Shown here in pieces: positions 27,233 to 36,105 of a DNA stretch of 64,000 bases. The stretch covers positions 21,156 through 85,155 of the forward strand of contig JANQKY010000097.1 in assembly GCA_028280885.1 (NCBI GenBank), given 5' to 3'. Positions within the stretch are counted from its first letter, which is position 1. Each line of letters opens with the position of its first letter. Source of the stretch: Tepidamorphus sp. Lineage in GTDB: Bacteria > Pseudomonadota > Alphaproteobacteria > Rhizobiales > Tepidamorphaceae. A program made the translations under genes and the position numbers. Below the pieces are notes generated by a model, which saw nothing but the letters and a program-made list of their open reading frames with translations, searched no databases and was not told the DNA's origin.

Positions 27233-28282
27233 CTACCCCTCCTGCAACGCCTTCGCCGCCTCCAGCGCGAAATAGGTCAGCACGCCGTCGGCGCCCGCGC
27301 GTTTGAAGGCGATGAGGCTTTCCAGCATGCAGACTTCGCGCTTCAGCCAGCCGTTTTCGAAGGCCGCGCACAGCATCGCGTATTCGCCGGAGACCTGATA
27401 GGCATAGGTCGGCATGCCGAAGGTCGCCCGCAGGCGGGCCAGGATGTCGAGATAGGGCAGGCCCGGCTTCACCATGATCATGTCGGCGCCCTCGGCGATG
27501 TCGAGCTCGGCCTCGCGGATCGCCTCGTCGGTATTGCCGCAATCCATCTGATAGGTGCGCTTGTCGCCGTAAAGCGTCGCCGAGGAGCCGACCGCGTCGC
27601 GGAACGGGCCGTAGAAGCCGGAGGCATATTTGGCGCTGTAGGCCATGATCTGCGTCTCGATATGGCCGTCGGCCTCAAGCGCCTCGCGGATCGCGCCGAC
27701 CCGGCCGTCCATCATGTCGGACGGCGCGATGATGTCGGCGCCGGCGCGGACCTGGATCAGCGACTGCTCGACCAGCACGTTGACCGTCTCGTCATTGAGG
27801 ATGCGGCCGTCATCGACCAGCCCATCATGGCCGTGGCTGGTATAGGGGTCGAGCGCCACGTCGGTGATGATGCCGATATCCGGGGCCGCGTCCTTGACCG
27901 CCTTGCAGGCGCGGCAGACGAGGTTGTCGGGATTGAGCGCTTCCGACCCTGTCTCGTCGCGTAGCGCCGGGTTCGTATAGGGAAACAGCGCGATCGCCGG
28001 GATGCCGAGCCGTTCCGCCTCGGCGACCGCCTTCACCGCCTCGTCGACTGAATAGCGCACTACGCCGGGCATCGAGGCGACCGGCTCGCGCACGCCGGTC
28101 CCCTCGACGATGAACAGCGGCCAGATCAGGTCGTCCGGCGTCAGCACGGTTTCGCGCACCATCCGGCGCGACCAGTCGGTGCGGCGATTGCGCCGCGGGC
28201 GCACTGTCCGGTGTACGCGCTCGGTCCGGGTGAGTTTGGCACCGAAGCCGGCGCTGCCGGGCAAGTCTTCTCGTTTGGCCAC
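27233..28282 (-). CDS. hemB: porphobilinogen synthase (delta-aminolevulinic acid dehydratase)
   Basis: A 349-residue cytosolic enzyme that joins two 5-aminolevulinate molecules into porphobilinogen for heme, siroheme, cobalamin and any chlorophyll. Both active-site lysines are seen, in YSAKYASGFYGPFRD and MIMVKPGLPYLDI. The metal site region DVALDPYTSHGHDGL has Asp/Ala in place of the cysteines of the zinc type, so this should be the Mg/K-dependent alphaproteobacterial form. No heme neighbours are present. Confidence 0.96.
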   Translation of the reverse strand: MAKREDLPGSAGFGAKLTRTERVHRTVRPRRNRRTDWSRRMVRETVLTPDDLIWPLFIVEGTGVREPVASMPGVVRYSVDEAVKAVAEAERLGIPAIALFPYTNPALRDETGSEALNPDNLVCRACKAVKDAAPDIGIITDVALDPYTSHGHDGLVDDGRILNDETVNVLVEQSLIQVRAGADIIAPSDMMDGRVGAIREALEADGHIETQIMAYSAKYASGFYGPFRDAVGSSATLYGDKRTYQMDCGNTDEAIREAELDIAEGADMIMVKPGLPYLDILARLRATFGMPTYAYQVSGEYAMLCAAFENGWLKREVCMLESLIAFKRAGADGVLTYFALEAAKALQEG

Positions 28283-28360
28283 AACGCGACCCCTTGCATG
28301 GTTGGTCCCTGATCTTTGGAACCATTCTAGGTGACATTGCTAGCATGTCTTTGGCAAGGC

Positions 28361-29311
28361 TCAAAGCGGGGAAGAGGACTTCGGGCGGTGTGCCGCAGCC
28401 TCGACCTGGGGCAGGAACAACCGGCGGTCCTGCTCGACGCAGCGGGCGATGAAGTCGGCGACGGTGCGGACCCGCACCGTATCGCGCTGATCGGCATGCA
28501 GGATCAGCCAGAACGCGCGGACGATGGCGATCTGCTCGGGCAGGACAGGGCGAAGACTGTCGTCGCCGGCGGCCATGAAGGCCGGCAGCACGCACAGCCC
28601 GGCGCCGGCCTTTGCGGCGTTCAACTGTGCGATCAGGTTGGAGCTGGTCAGTCTCGGTTTGATCTGCGGGGCAACCTGCGGCAAATAGTCGAGTTCGGGC
28701 GCATAGATCAGGTCGGGGATGTAGCCGATGACGGCATGGTCGGCGACGTCGCCCGGTGTGGTGATCTCGGGATGCGCATCGAGATAGTCGCGGGAGCCGT
28801 AGAGATGCAGCCGGTAGTCGGTCAGTTTGCGCGAGACGAGCCGTCCCTCGGTCGGCCGCGCCAGGCTGATGGCGATATCGGCTTCCCGCTTCGACAGGCT
28901 GAAGGGGCGCGGCATCGCGACGATCTGCAGTTCGAGCCCCGGATGGCGCGCGGCCAGGCCACCGATGCGCGGGGCGAGGAAGAAGGCGCCGAAGCCGTCC
29001 GGGCTGCCGATTCTGACCGTTCCGCCGAGTGCCACGTTTTCGCCGCCGATCTCGCTTTGCATCCGGACGGCGGCGCTTTCCATCTCCTCGGCGCGGGCAA
29101 GCAGCCGCTCGCCGGCCGCGTTGAGCTGATAGCCGCGCGGGGAACGGATGAACAGATTGGCGTCGAGCGCCGTTTCGAGCGCCTTGATCCGGCGGCTGAC
29201 GGTGGCATGGTCGGTCGCGAGCCGGCGCGAGGCCTCCGTCAGCCGGCCGGCGCGGGCAACGGCGAGGAAATAGCGCAGGTCGTTCCAGTCGAGCGATTTA
29301 GGCATGAGCAT
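28361..29311 (-). CDS. LysR family transcriptional regulator
   Basis: About 316 residues with an N-terminal helix-turn-helix (DLRYFLAVARAGRLTEASRRL, DHATVSRRIKALE) and a substrate-binding domain. It is divergent from mmsA and is the likely regulator of the valine-degradation cluster, sensing a pathway intermediate. Starts at 29311 or 29305 are equivalent. A longer in-frame start at 29401 would include the inverted-repeat operator and the mmsA start, so it was rejected. Confidence 0.87.
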   Translation of the reverse strand: MLMPKSLDWNDLRYFLAVARAGRLTEASRRLATDHATVSRRIKALETALDANLFIRSPRGYQLNAAGERLLARAEEMESAAVRMQSEIGGENVALGGTVRIGSPDGFGAFFLAPRIGGLAARHPGLELQIVAMPRPFSLSKREADIAISLARPTEGRLVSRKLTDYRLHLYGSRDYLDAHPEITTPGDVADHAVIGYIPDLIYAPELDYLPQVAPQIKPRLTSSNLIAQLNAAKAGAGLCVLPAFMAAGDDSLRPVLPEQIAIVRAFWLILHADQRDTVRVRTVADFIARCVEQDRRLFLPQVEAAAHRPKSSSPL

Positions 29312-29316
29312 AACCG

Positions 29317-29349
29317 CACAGCCATTTGGCATTTGAGTCAATGGCTGTG
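29317..29349. promoter_or_regulatory. inverted-repeat operator between LysR gene and mmsA
   Basis: CACAGCCATT (29317-29326) and AATGGCTGTG (29340-29349) are perfect 10-bp complements with a 13-nt spacer. The site lies 5 nt from the LysR gene start and 51 nt before mmsA, the usual place for autoregulation and co-inducer-dependent activation by a LysR protein. Confidence 0.65.
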
Positions 29350-29399
29350 GCGAAACAATCAGATATAGTGACGTTAACGAGATACACTGGGAGACATCC

Positions 29400-30896
29400 A
29401 TGAAAGTGATTGGCCATTATGTCGGCGGCCGCACCGTTGAGGGTGCGAGCGGCCGGTTCGGCGACGTGTTCGACCCGAATACGGGCGAGGTCCAGGCCAA
29501 GGTGGCGCTCGCCTCGGCCGGCGAGGTCGAGGCGGCGATCGCCAATGCGGCCGAGGCGCAGGTTGCCTGGGCTGCGGAAAACCCGCAGAAGCGCGCCCGC
29601 GTGCTGTTCAGGTTCCTGCAACTGGCGCAGGCCGAGATGGAGTCGCTTGCGGCCCTGCTGTCGGCCGAGCACGGCAAGACCATTCCCGACGCCAAGGGCG
29701 ATATCCAGCGCGGTCTCGAGGTGGTCGAGTTCGCCTGCGGCATCCCGCATCTTCTGAAGGGCGAATATACCGAGAGCGCCGGGCCGGGCATCGACATGTT
29801 CTCGATGCGCCAGCCGCTCGGCGTCGTCGCCGGCATCACGCCGTTCAACTTCCCGGCGATGATCCCGCTGTGGAAATGCGCCCCGGCGATCGCCTGCGGC
29901 AACGCCTTCATCATGAAGCCGTCTGAGCGCGACCCTTCCGTGCCGATGCGGATCGCCGAACTGTTCAAGGAGGCGGGCCTTCCCGACGGCATCCTGAACG
30001 TCGTCAACGGCGACAAGGAGGCCGTCGATACGCTGCTCACCGATCCGCGCGTGATGGCGGTCGGCTTCGTCGGCTCCTCGCAGATTGCCGAATACATCTA
30101 TTCAACTGGCACCGCCCACGGCAAACGCGTGCAGTGCTTCGGCGGCGCCAAGAACCACATGATCGTCATGCCCGACGCCGACATGGACCAGGCCGTCGAC
30201 GCGCTGATCGGCTCGGGCTACGGCTCTGCCGGCGAGCGCTGCATGGCGATCTCGGTCGCGGTTCCCGTCGGCAGGCAGACCGCCGACACGCTGATGGACA
30301 AGCTGATCCCGCGCGTTGAATCGCTGAAGATCGGCCTGTCGACCGATGCCGACGCCGACTACGGTCCGCTCGTCACCAAGGCGGCGCTCGACCGGGTCAG
30401 GGGCTATGTCGACCTCGGCGTCGAGGAGGGCGCGAAGCTCGCCGTCGACGGTCGCGACTTCACCATGCAGGGCTACGAGAACGGCTTCTTCATGGGCGGC
30501 TGCCTGTTCGACGAGGTGACGTCCGACATGCGCATCTACAAGGAGGAGATTTTCGGCCCCGTCCTGTCGGTCGCCCGCGCCGAGACCTATGAAGAGGCGC
30601 TGGAGCTGCCGTCGAGCCACGAATACGGCAATGGCGTGGCGATCTTCACCCGCGACGGCGATGCGGCCCGCGACTTCGCCAACAAGGTCAATGTCGGCAT
30701 GGTCGGCGTGAATGTGCCGATCCCGGTGCCGCTTGCCTATTACACCTTCGGCGGCTGGAAGCGCTCGGGCTTCGGCGATCTCAACCAGCATGGGCCGGAT
30801 TCGGTGCGCTTCTACACCAAGACCAAGACCGTCACCTCGCGCTGGCCCTCGGGCATCAAGGACGGCGCGGAATTCGTCATTCCGACGATGCGGTGA
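29400..30896 (+). CDS. mmsA: CoA-acylating methylmalonate-semialdehyde dehydrogenase
   Basis: A 498-residue aldehyde dehydrogenase superfamily enzyme. It converts methylmalonate semialdehyde to propionyl-CoA with NAD and CoA, at the end of valine catabolism (and in myo-inositol or beta-alanine pathways). Catalytic Cys281 lies in GSAGERCMAIS, and GGAKNHMIVMPDAD is the MmsA-specific segment; general aldehyde dehydrogenases carry a catalytic Glu there. GGGAG precedes the ATG. It heads the valine cluster under the divergent LysR gene. Confidence 0.95.
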   Translation: MKVIGHYVGGRTVEGASGRFGDVFDPNTGEVQAKVALASAGEVEAAIANAAEAQVAWAAENPQKRARVLFRFLQLAQAEMESLAALLSAEHGKTIPDAKGDIQRGLEVVEFACGIPHLLKGEYTESAGPGIDMFSMRQPLGVVAGITPFNFPAMIPLWKCAPAIACGNAFIMKPSERDPSVPMRIAELFKEAGLPDGILNVVNGDKEAVDTLLTDPRVMAVGFVGSSQIAEYIYSTGTAHGKRVQCFGGAKNHMIVMPDADMDQAVDALIGSGYGSAGERCMAISVAVPVGRQTADTLMDKLIPRVESLKIGLSTDADADYGPLVTKAALDRVRGYVDLGVEEGAKLAVDGRDFTMQGYENGFFMGGCLFDEVTSDMRIYKEEIFGPVLSVARAETYEEALELPSSHEYGNGVAIFTRDGDAARDFANKVNVGMVGVNVPIPVPLAYYTFGGWKRSGFGDLNQHGPDSVRFYTKTKTVTSRWPSGIKDGAEFVIPTMR

Positions 30897-31308
30897 GGGG
30901 AAATAGCAGACGTTCGGTGGTTATCCGGGACGCTGCGGGGCGGCTATCCGGGATCGGAGAGCCCGGACGCGGCGTGTTCACTATACTCGCAAGGCCGGGG
31001 CTCCCCGATCCCGGCTCTGCGCTCCGCTTGGCCGGGATGACGATTGAGAGGCAGTGGCCGACATCCCCTCAGCGGTCATTGCCGGGCTTGTCCCGGCAAT
31101 CCATTGGCCTCCGCGATCAGTCGCGCGGTGGATGGGATCCCAGGACGAGCACGGGAATGACCTCGGAGGGAGGCGAGAATCTGCGACCTCTCCGTCGTCA
31201 TCCCGGAAATCGCGTCAGCGATTATCCGGGATCGGGGAGCCCGGAAAGGCGCGTGTGCCCCGCGCGGCCAGACCATAATGACCAGGCGACACAGGGACAG
31301 GTAGCCCC
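30897..31308. repeat. gene-free stretch with type I, type II and partial type I palindromes
   Basis: There is no gene between mmsA and the acyl-CoA dehydrogenase gene. The stretch holds a type I unit (about 30920-31042; GATCGGAGAGCCC and GGCTCCCCGATCC), a type II unit (31075-31161; GTCATTGCCGGGCTTGTCCC, with right half ending GGGAATGAC), and a left half of type I (31197-31254) whose right half is missing. If the valine genes are one operon, these repeats are transcribed and form long hairpins. Confidence 0.85.
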
Positions 31309-32451
31309 ATGGATTTCACCCTAAGCGAGGAACAGGCCGCGATCCGCGACATGGCGCGCGACTTCGCCGCCCGTGAACTGGCCCCCAACGCCGACCGATG
31401 GGACCAGGACAAGCACTTCCCCGTCGACACCCTGCGCGACGCTGCAGCGCTTGGCATGGGCGGCATCTATGTGCGTGACGATGTCGGCGGCTCGGGGCTT
31501 TCCCGCCTCGACGCCGCGCTGATCTTCGAGGCGCTGTCGACCGGCTGTCCCTCGATCGCGGCCTATATCTCGATCCACAACATGTGCGCCTGGATGATCG
31601 ACGGCTTCGGCAACGACGCCCAGCGGGCGACCTACCTGCCGGGCCTGTGCTCGATGGCGCAGCTTGCGAGCTATTGCCTGACCGAGCCGGGCGCCGGCTC
31701 CGATGCGGCCGCCCTGCGCACGAGCGCGGCGCGCGACGGCGACATGTATGTCCTCAACGGCCAGAAGCAGTTTATCTCTGGCGCCGGCGCGACCGACCTC
31801 TATGTCGTCATGGCGCGCACCGGCGGGGAGGGGCCGAAGGGCATCTCGACGATCCTCGTGCCGCGCGACACGCCGGGCCTGTCCTTCGGCGAGAACGAGA
31901 TCAAGATGGGCTGGAACGCCCAGCCGACCCGCGCGGTGATCTTCGACGACGTCCGCGTCCCGGTCGGAAACCGCATCGGCGCGGAGGGCGACGGCTTCAA
32001 GATCGCCATGGCCGGCCTCGACGGCGGCCGGCTCAACATCACCGCCTGCTCGATCGGCGGGGCGCAGGCAGCGCTCGACAAGGCGGCCGGCTACATGGCC
32101 GAGCGGGCGGCCTTCGGCAAAACCCTGTCGGCCTTCCAGGCGCTGCAGTTCCGGGTCGCCGACATGGCGATCGAGCTGGAGGCGGCCCGCACGTTCCTGT
32201 GGCGGGCGGCGGCGGCGCTCGACGCGAAGGCGCCGGATGCCACGAAGCTCTGCGCCATGGCCAAGCGGATCGGCACCGACACCGGCTTCACGGTCGCCAA
32301 CCAGGCACTGCAGCTGCATGGCGGCTACGGCTATCTCTCCGACTACGGTATCGAGAAGATCGTCCGCGACCTGCGCGTTCACCAGATCCTCGAGGGCACC
32401 AACGAGATCATGCGCCTGATCGTCGCCCGCGATCTTCTAGGGCGGGGGTGA
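31309..32451 (+). CDS. acyl-CoA dehydrogenase, probable isobutyryl-CoA dehydrogenase
   Basis: A 380-residue FAD flavoenzyme. It has the acyl-CoA dehydrogenase signatures CLTEPGAGSDAAAL and LNGQKQFISGA, and near the C-terminus QLHGGYGYLSDYGIEKIVRDLR followed by ILEGTNEIMRLI. The catalytic Glu is expected in the last motif region. Its position between mmsA and the 3-hydroxyisobutyryl-CoA hydrolase gene makes isobutyryl-CoA, from valine, the likely substrate. Electrons go to ETF. Confidence 0.9.
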   Translation: MDFTLSEEQAAIRDMARDFAARELAPNADRWDQDKHFPVDTLRDAAALGMGGIYVRDDVGGSGLSRLDAALIFEALSTGCPSIAAYISIHNMCAWMIDGFGNDAQRATYLPGLCSMAQLASYCLTEPGAGSDAAALRTSAARDGDMYVLNGQKQFISGAGATDLYVVMARTGGEGPKGISTILVPRDTPGLSFGENEIKMGWNAQPTRAVIFDDVRVPVGNRIGAEGDGFKIAMAGLDGGRLNITACSIGGAQAALDKAAGYMAERAAFGKTLSAFQALQFRVADMAIELEAARTFLWRAAAALDAKAPDATKLCAMAKRIGTDTGFTVANQALQLHGGYGYLSDYGIEKIVRDLRVHQILEGTNEIMRLIVARDLLGRG

Positions 32452-32923
32452 GGATGGGCAAAGGCAATGATCCTATCGATCGTCATCCCGGAATTTGCGC
32501 CAGCAAATATCCGGGATCGGAGAGCCCCTGTTCCATCGTTGGCACTCGGGCTCCCCGATCCCGGCTCTCCGGCTTCGCCTCCGGCCGGGATGACGAGGGA
32601 GAGGTTGCGGGCTCGCGTCTTGCTCCCAGGTCATTGCCGGGCTTGTCCCGGCAATCCATTGGCGGTTGCTCCAGACGGCGTCGTGGATCGGATCCCCGGA
32701 ACACGTCCGGGGGTGACGTCACAGGGTGGCGGAAGGGCATCAACCTCTCCCTCGTCATCCCGGAATTTGCGCCAGCAAATATCCGGGATCGGGGAACCCC
32801 TGTTCCATCGTTGGCACTCGGGCTCCCCGATCCCAACTCTCCAGCTTCGTGGAGCCGTTCGCGTGGGGCCGGGATGACGAACGCAAGCGCGGTGTTTGTG
32901 ATTAAGTCCGTCGAGGTTTGCCC
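32452..32923. repeat. gene-free stretch with two type I palindromes around a type II palindrome
   Basis: No gene is seen. The order is type I (32481-32595), type II (32630-32717), type I (32753-32879). The two type I copies share GTCATCCCGGAATTTGCGCC, and the loops contain the same CTGTTCCATCGTTGGCACTC text. They differ mainly in the right arm, which points to recent duplication of one copy. Confidence 0.88.
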
Positions 32924-34027
32924 ATGACCACCGAACCCGAAATCCTGTTCGAGCGCGTCGGCCGCGCCGGGCTGATCACGCTGAACCGGCCAAAGGCGCT
33001 GAACGCGCTGACGCTCGACATGGTGCGGCTGATGCACCCGCAGCTTGCCGACTGGGCGGCCGACCCGGCGGTCGAGCGCGTCGTCGTCAGGGCTGCCGGC
33101 GACAAGGCGTTCTGCGCGGGCGGCGACATCCGCAACCTCTACAACTGGGGCCGCGAGAACGACCCGCGCTTTCTCGCCTTCTACCGCGAGGAATACCGCC
33201 TCAATACCTTCATCAAGCGCTATCCCAAACCCTATGTCGCGCTGATCGACGGCATCGTCATGGGCGGCGGCGTCGGCGTCTCGGTGCATGGCAGCCACCG
33301 CATCGCCGGCGACCGCACCGTCTTCGCCATGCCCGAGACCGGCATCGGCCTGTTTCCCGATGTCGGCGGCACCTATTTCCTGCCGCGCCTGCCCGGCTTC
33401 ATCGGCACCTGGCTTGCGCTGACGGGATCGCGGCTCAAACAGGCAGGCGCGTTGGAAGCAGGCGTCGCGACCCATGCGGCTGCCACCGGCGACTTCGCGA
33501 ACCTGACCGATTTGGTCTGCAATACCAATGCCTTGGACAAGGAACTGGACTCATTTTGCAAGGCACCTGACTCAGTTTCTGAACTTGATTCAAAATCTGA
33601 AGCCGCCCCTGAATCACTTTCTGAACTGCAAGGCGTAATCGATCGTTGCTTCTCGGCCGATACCGTCGAGGCGATCCTCGATCGGCTTGAAAGCGAAACC
33701 GGCGCGCAGGCGGAGTGGGCAGGCAAGCAGGCGTCCATCATGCGGACGAAATCGCCGACCAGCCAGAAGATCGCGCTGCGCCAGATGCGCGACGGCGCGC
33801 GGGCCGATTTCGAGACCTGCATGAAGATCGAGTTCCGGATCGTCAGCCGCATCCTGCACGGCCACGAGTTCTTCGAGGGCATTCGCGCCGTCATCGTCGA
33901 CAAGGACAACGCGCCGGCCTGGCGCCCGGAAACACTGGCGGAAATCTCAGAATCCGATATCGAGTGCTACTTCGCCCCGCTCGGGCCCGACGAACTCGAC
34001 CTGAGCGGCCTCGACACGATCGATTGA
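32924..34027 (+). CDS. 3-hydroxyisobutyryl-CoA hydrolase (enoyl-CoA hydratase/isomerase family)
   Basis: A 367-residue crotonase-fold enzyme that releases 3-hydroxyisobutyrate from its CoA ester in valine breakdown. The oxyanion-hole segments are DKAFCAGGDIRNLYNWG and MGGGVGVSVHGSHR, and the HIBCH-type motif PETGIGLFPDVGGTYFLPRLPG is clear. GAGG lies 7 nt before the ATG. The stretch at about residues 195-240 is unusual: it is rich in Ser, Glu, Asp and Leu, its codons are much more AT-rich than the rest, and the DNA has internal near-repeats (TTTCTGAACT twice). The common HIBCH sequence following ATH is not recognisable there. Confidence 0.9.
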   Translation: MTTEPEILFERVGRAGLITLNRPKALNALTLDMVRLMHPQLADWAADPAVERVVVRAAGDKAFCAGGDIRNLYNWGRENDPRFLAFYREEYRLNTFIKRYPKPYVALIDGIVMGGGVGVSVHGSHRIAGDRTVFAMPETGIGLFPDVGGTYFLPRLPGFIGTWLALTGSRLKQAGALEAGVATHAAATGDFANLTDLVCNTNALDKELDSFCKAPDSVSELDSKSEAAPESLSELQGVIDRCFSADTVEAILDRLESETGAQAEWAGKQASIMRTKSPTSQKIALRQMRDGARADFETCMKIEFRIVSRILHGHEFFEGIRAVIVDKDNAPAWRPETLAEISESDIECYFAPLGPDELDLSGLDTID

Positions 34028-34037
34028 GGACAGCCGG

Positions 34038-34457
34038 ATGCCGTTGCAATTCGCCAAACAGGCCCCGTTCGCCCCGCAGGTGCTGCTGTGGTACCTGCGC
34101 GGGCTGGCGGCATTCTATTTCGCCAGCGGCCTGACCCACTGGTCGCGGATCATCGGCATTCTCGGGCCGGGTTTTGAATCGATGCCGCTGCATATGCAGA
34201 TCGCGACGGTCTATTTCGCGCTGATGCAGGTGGTCGCAGCCGTCGGCCTGTGGTGCGGGGCTGCCTGGGGCGTGGCCGCCTGGCTGTTCTCGGCCGTTGC
34301 CGAACTGGTCATGCATATCGGCTTCACCGACCTGTTCGGCGCCGCCTGGCTGTCGATTGCCCTCCACGTCGTGACGATCGCGATCTATGTCGTGCTGGCC
34401 TGGTGGACGGGCGCGCCGGAAAACACCGGCGAAATTCTGAAACTGCCCGAAGAGTGA
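34038..34457 (+). CDS. DUF6163-type membrane protein
   Basis: A 139-residue integral membrane protein with about four transmembrane helices (about 22-40, 60-80, 84-100 and 108-128). It resembles the small DUF6163 family found mainly in Hyphomicrobiales. It begins 11 nt after the hydrolase stop and lies 40 nt before mmsB, so it is probably co-transcribed with the valine genes. No function is known. It could be an accessory membrane protein for that cluster or simply a conserved neighbour. Confidence 0.75.
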   Translation: MPLQFAKQAPFAPQVLLWYLRGLAAFYFASGLTHWSRIIGILGPGFESMPLHMQIATVYFALMQVVAAVGLWCGAAWGVAAWLFSAVAELVMHIGFTDLFGAAWLSIALHVVTIAIYVVLAWWTGAPENTGEILKLPEE

Positions 34458-34497
34458 CTTCGGCGCCTCAAGCGCAAGGCAACATTGGGAGAGAACA

Positions 34498-35394
34498 ATG
34501 GCGACGATTGGATTTATCGGGCTTGGCAATATGGGCGGGCCGATGGCGGCCAATCTCCTCAAGGCCGGTCATACGCTGAAAGGCTATGACCTGTCCGCTG
34601 AGGCGGTCGCGCGGTTTCAGGAGGCCGGCGGTACGGCAAGCGCTTCGGCGGCAGACGCCGTTACGGGCGTCGAGATCGCCATCACCATGCTGCCGGCCGG
34701 CCGCCATGTCGAGGCGGTCTATCTGGGCGAGGACGGTCTGATCGCCAAGGCCGGGGCAGGGACCCTGTTCATCGATTCCTCGACGATCGATGTGGCGACC
34801 GCCCGCAAGGTGGCGGGCGAGGCCGAGGCCGCCGGCATGGCGATGGTCGACGCGCCGGTCTCCGGCGGCGTCGGCGGGGCGACGGCCGGTACGCTCACCT
34901 TCATGGTCGGCGGCCCGGACCAGGCCTTCGAAAGCGCCGAACCGATCCTCGAGGTGATGGGCAAGACGATCGTCCATGCCGGTGGCGCCGGCAACGGCCA
35001 GGCCGCCAAGATCTGCAACAACATGATCCTCGGCATCTCGATGATCGGCGTGTCGGAGGCCTTCGTGCTGGCTGAAAAGCTTGGCCTCGACCATCAGAAG
35101 CTGTTCGACATTTCCTCCACCGCGTCGGGCCAGTGCTGGTCGCTGACCACCTATTGCCCGGTGCCCGGTCCGGTGCCGACCTCGCCGGCCAATCGCGACT
35201 ATCAGGCAGGCTTCACCGCCGCGATGATGCTGAAGGACCTGAAGCTTGCCCAGGAGGCGGCCAACGCCTCCGGCGCCAACACGCCGCTCGGCGCCGAGGC
35301 GTCGCAGATCTACTCGCTGTTTGCGGGCGCGGCCGAGGGCAATGGCGAGATCGACTTTTCGGGAATAGTAAGGTTTCTGAGAGGTGTACGGTAA
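34498..35394 (+). CDS. mmsB: 3-hydroxyisobutyrate dehydrogenase
   Basis: 298 residues. The Rossmann motif GFIGLGNMGGPMAANL is followed by the substrate loop DAPVSGGVGGATAGTLTFMVGG and the catalytic lysine segment GAGNGQAAKICNNM (Lys of the GxxxxxKxxxN pattern). It oxidises 3-hydroxyisobutyrate to methylmalonate semialdehyde, which MmsA then uses. GGGAGAG is upstream of the ATG. It completes the valine route encoded from 29.4 kb. Confidence 0.94.
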   Translation: MATIGFIGLGNMGGPMAANLLKAGHTLKGYDLSAEAVARFQEAGGTASASAADAVTGVEIAITMLPAGRHVEAVYLGEDGLIAKAGAGTLFIDSSTIDVATARKVAGEAEAAGMAMVDAPVSGGVGGATAGTLTFMVGGPDQAFESAEPILEVMGKTIVHAGGAGNGQAAKICNNMILGISMIGVSEAFVLAEKLGLDHQKLFDISSTASGQCWSLTTYCPVPGPVPTSPANRDYQAGFTAAMMLKDLKLAQEAANASGANTPLGAEASQIYSLFAGAAEGNGEIDFSGIVRFLRGVR

Positions 35395-35406
35395 ACAATT
35401 GGAAAA

Positions 35407-35429
35407 CTTAAATTTTCAGGAAAATTAAG
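35407..35429. promoter_or_regulatory. AT-rich dyad upstream of ldtR
   Basis: AATTTTC-AG-GAAAATT (35411-35426) is a perfect 7-bp inverted repeat, extended by CTTA and TAAG with one bulged base. It lies about 90 nt before ldtR in an AT-rich patch after mmsB. It could be an operator or part of a promoter; the evidence is symmetry and position alone. Confidence 0.35.
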
Positions 35430-35514
35430 CCTGCCTTTTAAGGCGATCTTAGTTTGCCGGGATTAGCCTCGTCGACAAGTGGGAAACACCACAGTCGAAC
35501 AGTGAGGCAGTCAA

Positions 35515-36027
35515 ATGAACGCAGCAGTCGCCACGCAGGCGGCGGTGGAGACCTATGCCGCCGAGGAAGATCTCAAACCGCGCTATCTCGAAGCGCTGAC
35601 CCTCGTCGAACGGCTCCACCGCCGGCTTCTCGATGTCATCAAGGACGAGTTCGACCGCGAGGGCCGGGCCGACGTCAACAGCGTCCAGGCGCTGCTCCTC
35701 TACAATATCGGCGATTCCGTGCTCACCGCCGGTGAACTCCGCACCCGCGGCTACTATCTGGGCTCGAACGTCTCTTACAATCTGAAGAAGCTCGTCCAGG
35801 GTGGCTACGTCCACCACCAGCGCTCCACCGTCGACCGGCGCGCGGTCCGCATCAGCCTGACCGACAAGGGCAAGGAGGTGCACCGGATCATCGCCGACCT
35901 CTACCAGCGCCACCTGAAGTCGATCGAGAAGGTCGGCGGCCTGGGCGAGGGCGAGTTCGACAACCTGAACCGGTCGCTGCAGAAGCTCGAGCGGTTCTGG
36001 ACCGACCAAATTTTATACAGGCTCTAA
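35515..36027 (+). CDS. ldtR: MarR-type regulator of L,D-transpeptidase
   Basis: A 170-residue winged-helix protein. The distinctive sequence LRTRGYYLGSNVSYNLKKLVQGGYVHHQRS with DRRAVRISLTDKGKEV matches LdtR of Hyphomicrobiales (first studied in Liberibacter), which controls an L,D-transpeptidase gene and stress tolerance. The gene order ldtR then L,D-transpeptidase is kept here. A terminator hairpin separates the two genes, so the second has its own promoter, presumably an LdtR target. Confidence 0.9.
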   Translation: MNAAVATQAAVETYAAEEDLKPRYLEALTLVERLHRRLLDVIKDEFDREGRADVNSVQALLLYNIGDSVLTAGELRTRGYYLGSNVSYNLKKLVQGGYVHHQRSTVDRRAVRISLTDKGKEVHRIIADLYQRHLKSIEKVGGLGEGEFDNLNRSLQKLERFWTDQILYRL

Positions 36028-36059
36028 CCCGGCCTTAACCGGCCGCCGGTTTCGACAGG

Positions 36060-36105
36060 CGCCCCGACCGCCCCCGCGTTTGAGGGGTCGGTCGGGGCGT
36101 TGTCG
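36060..36105 (+). terminator. rho-independent terminator after ldtR
   Basis: The stem CGCCCCGACC (36060-36069) with GGTCGGGGCG (36090-36099) is followed by TTGTCGTGT. The T tract is short, so termination may be partial. Confidence 0.65.
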
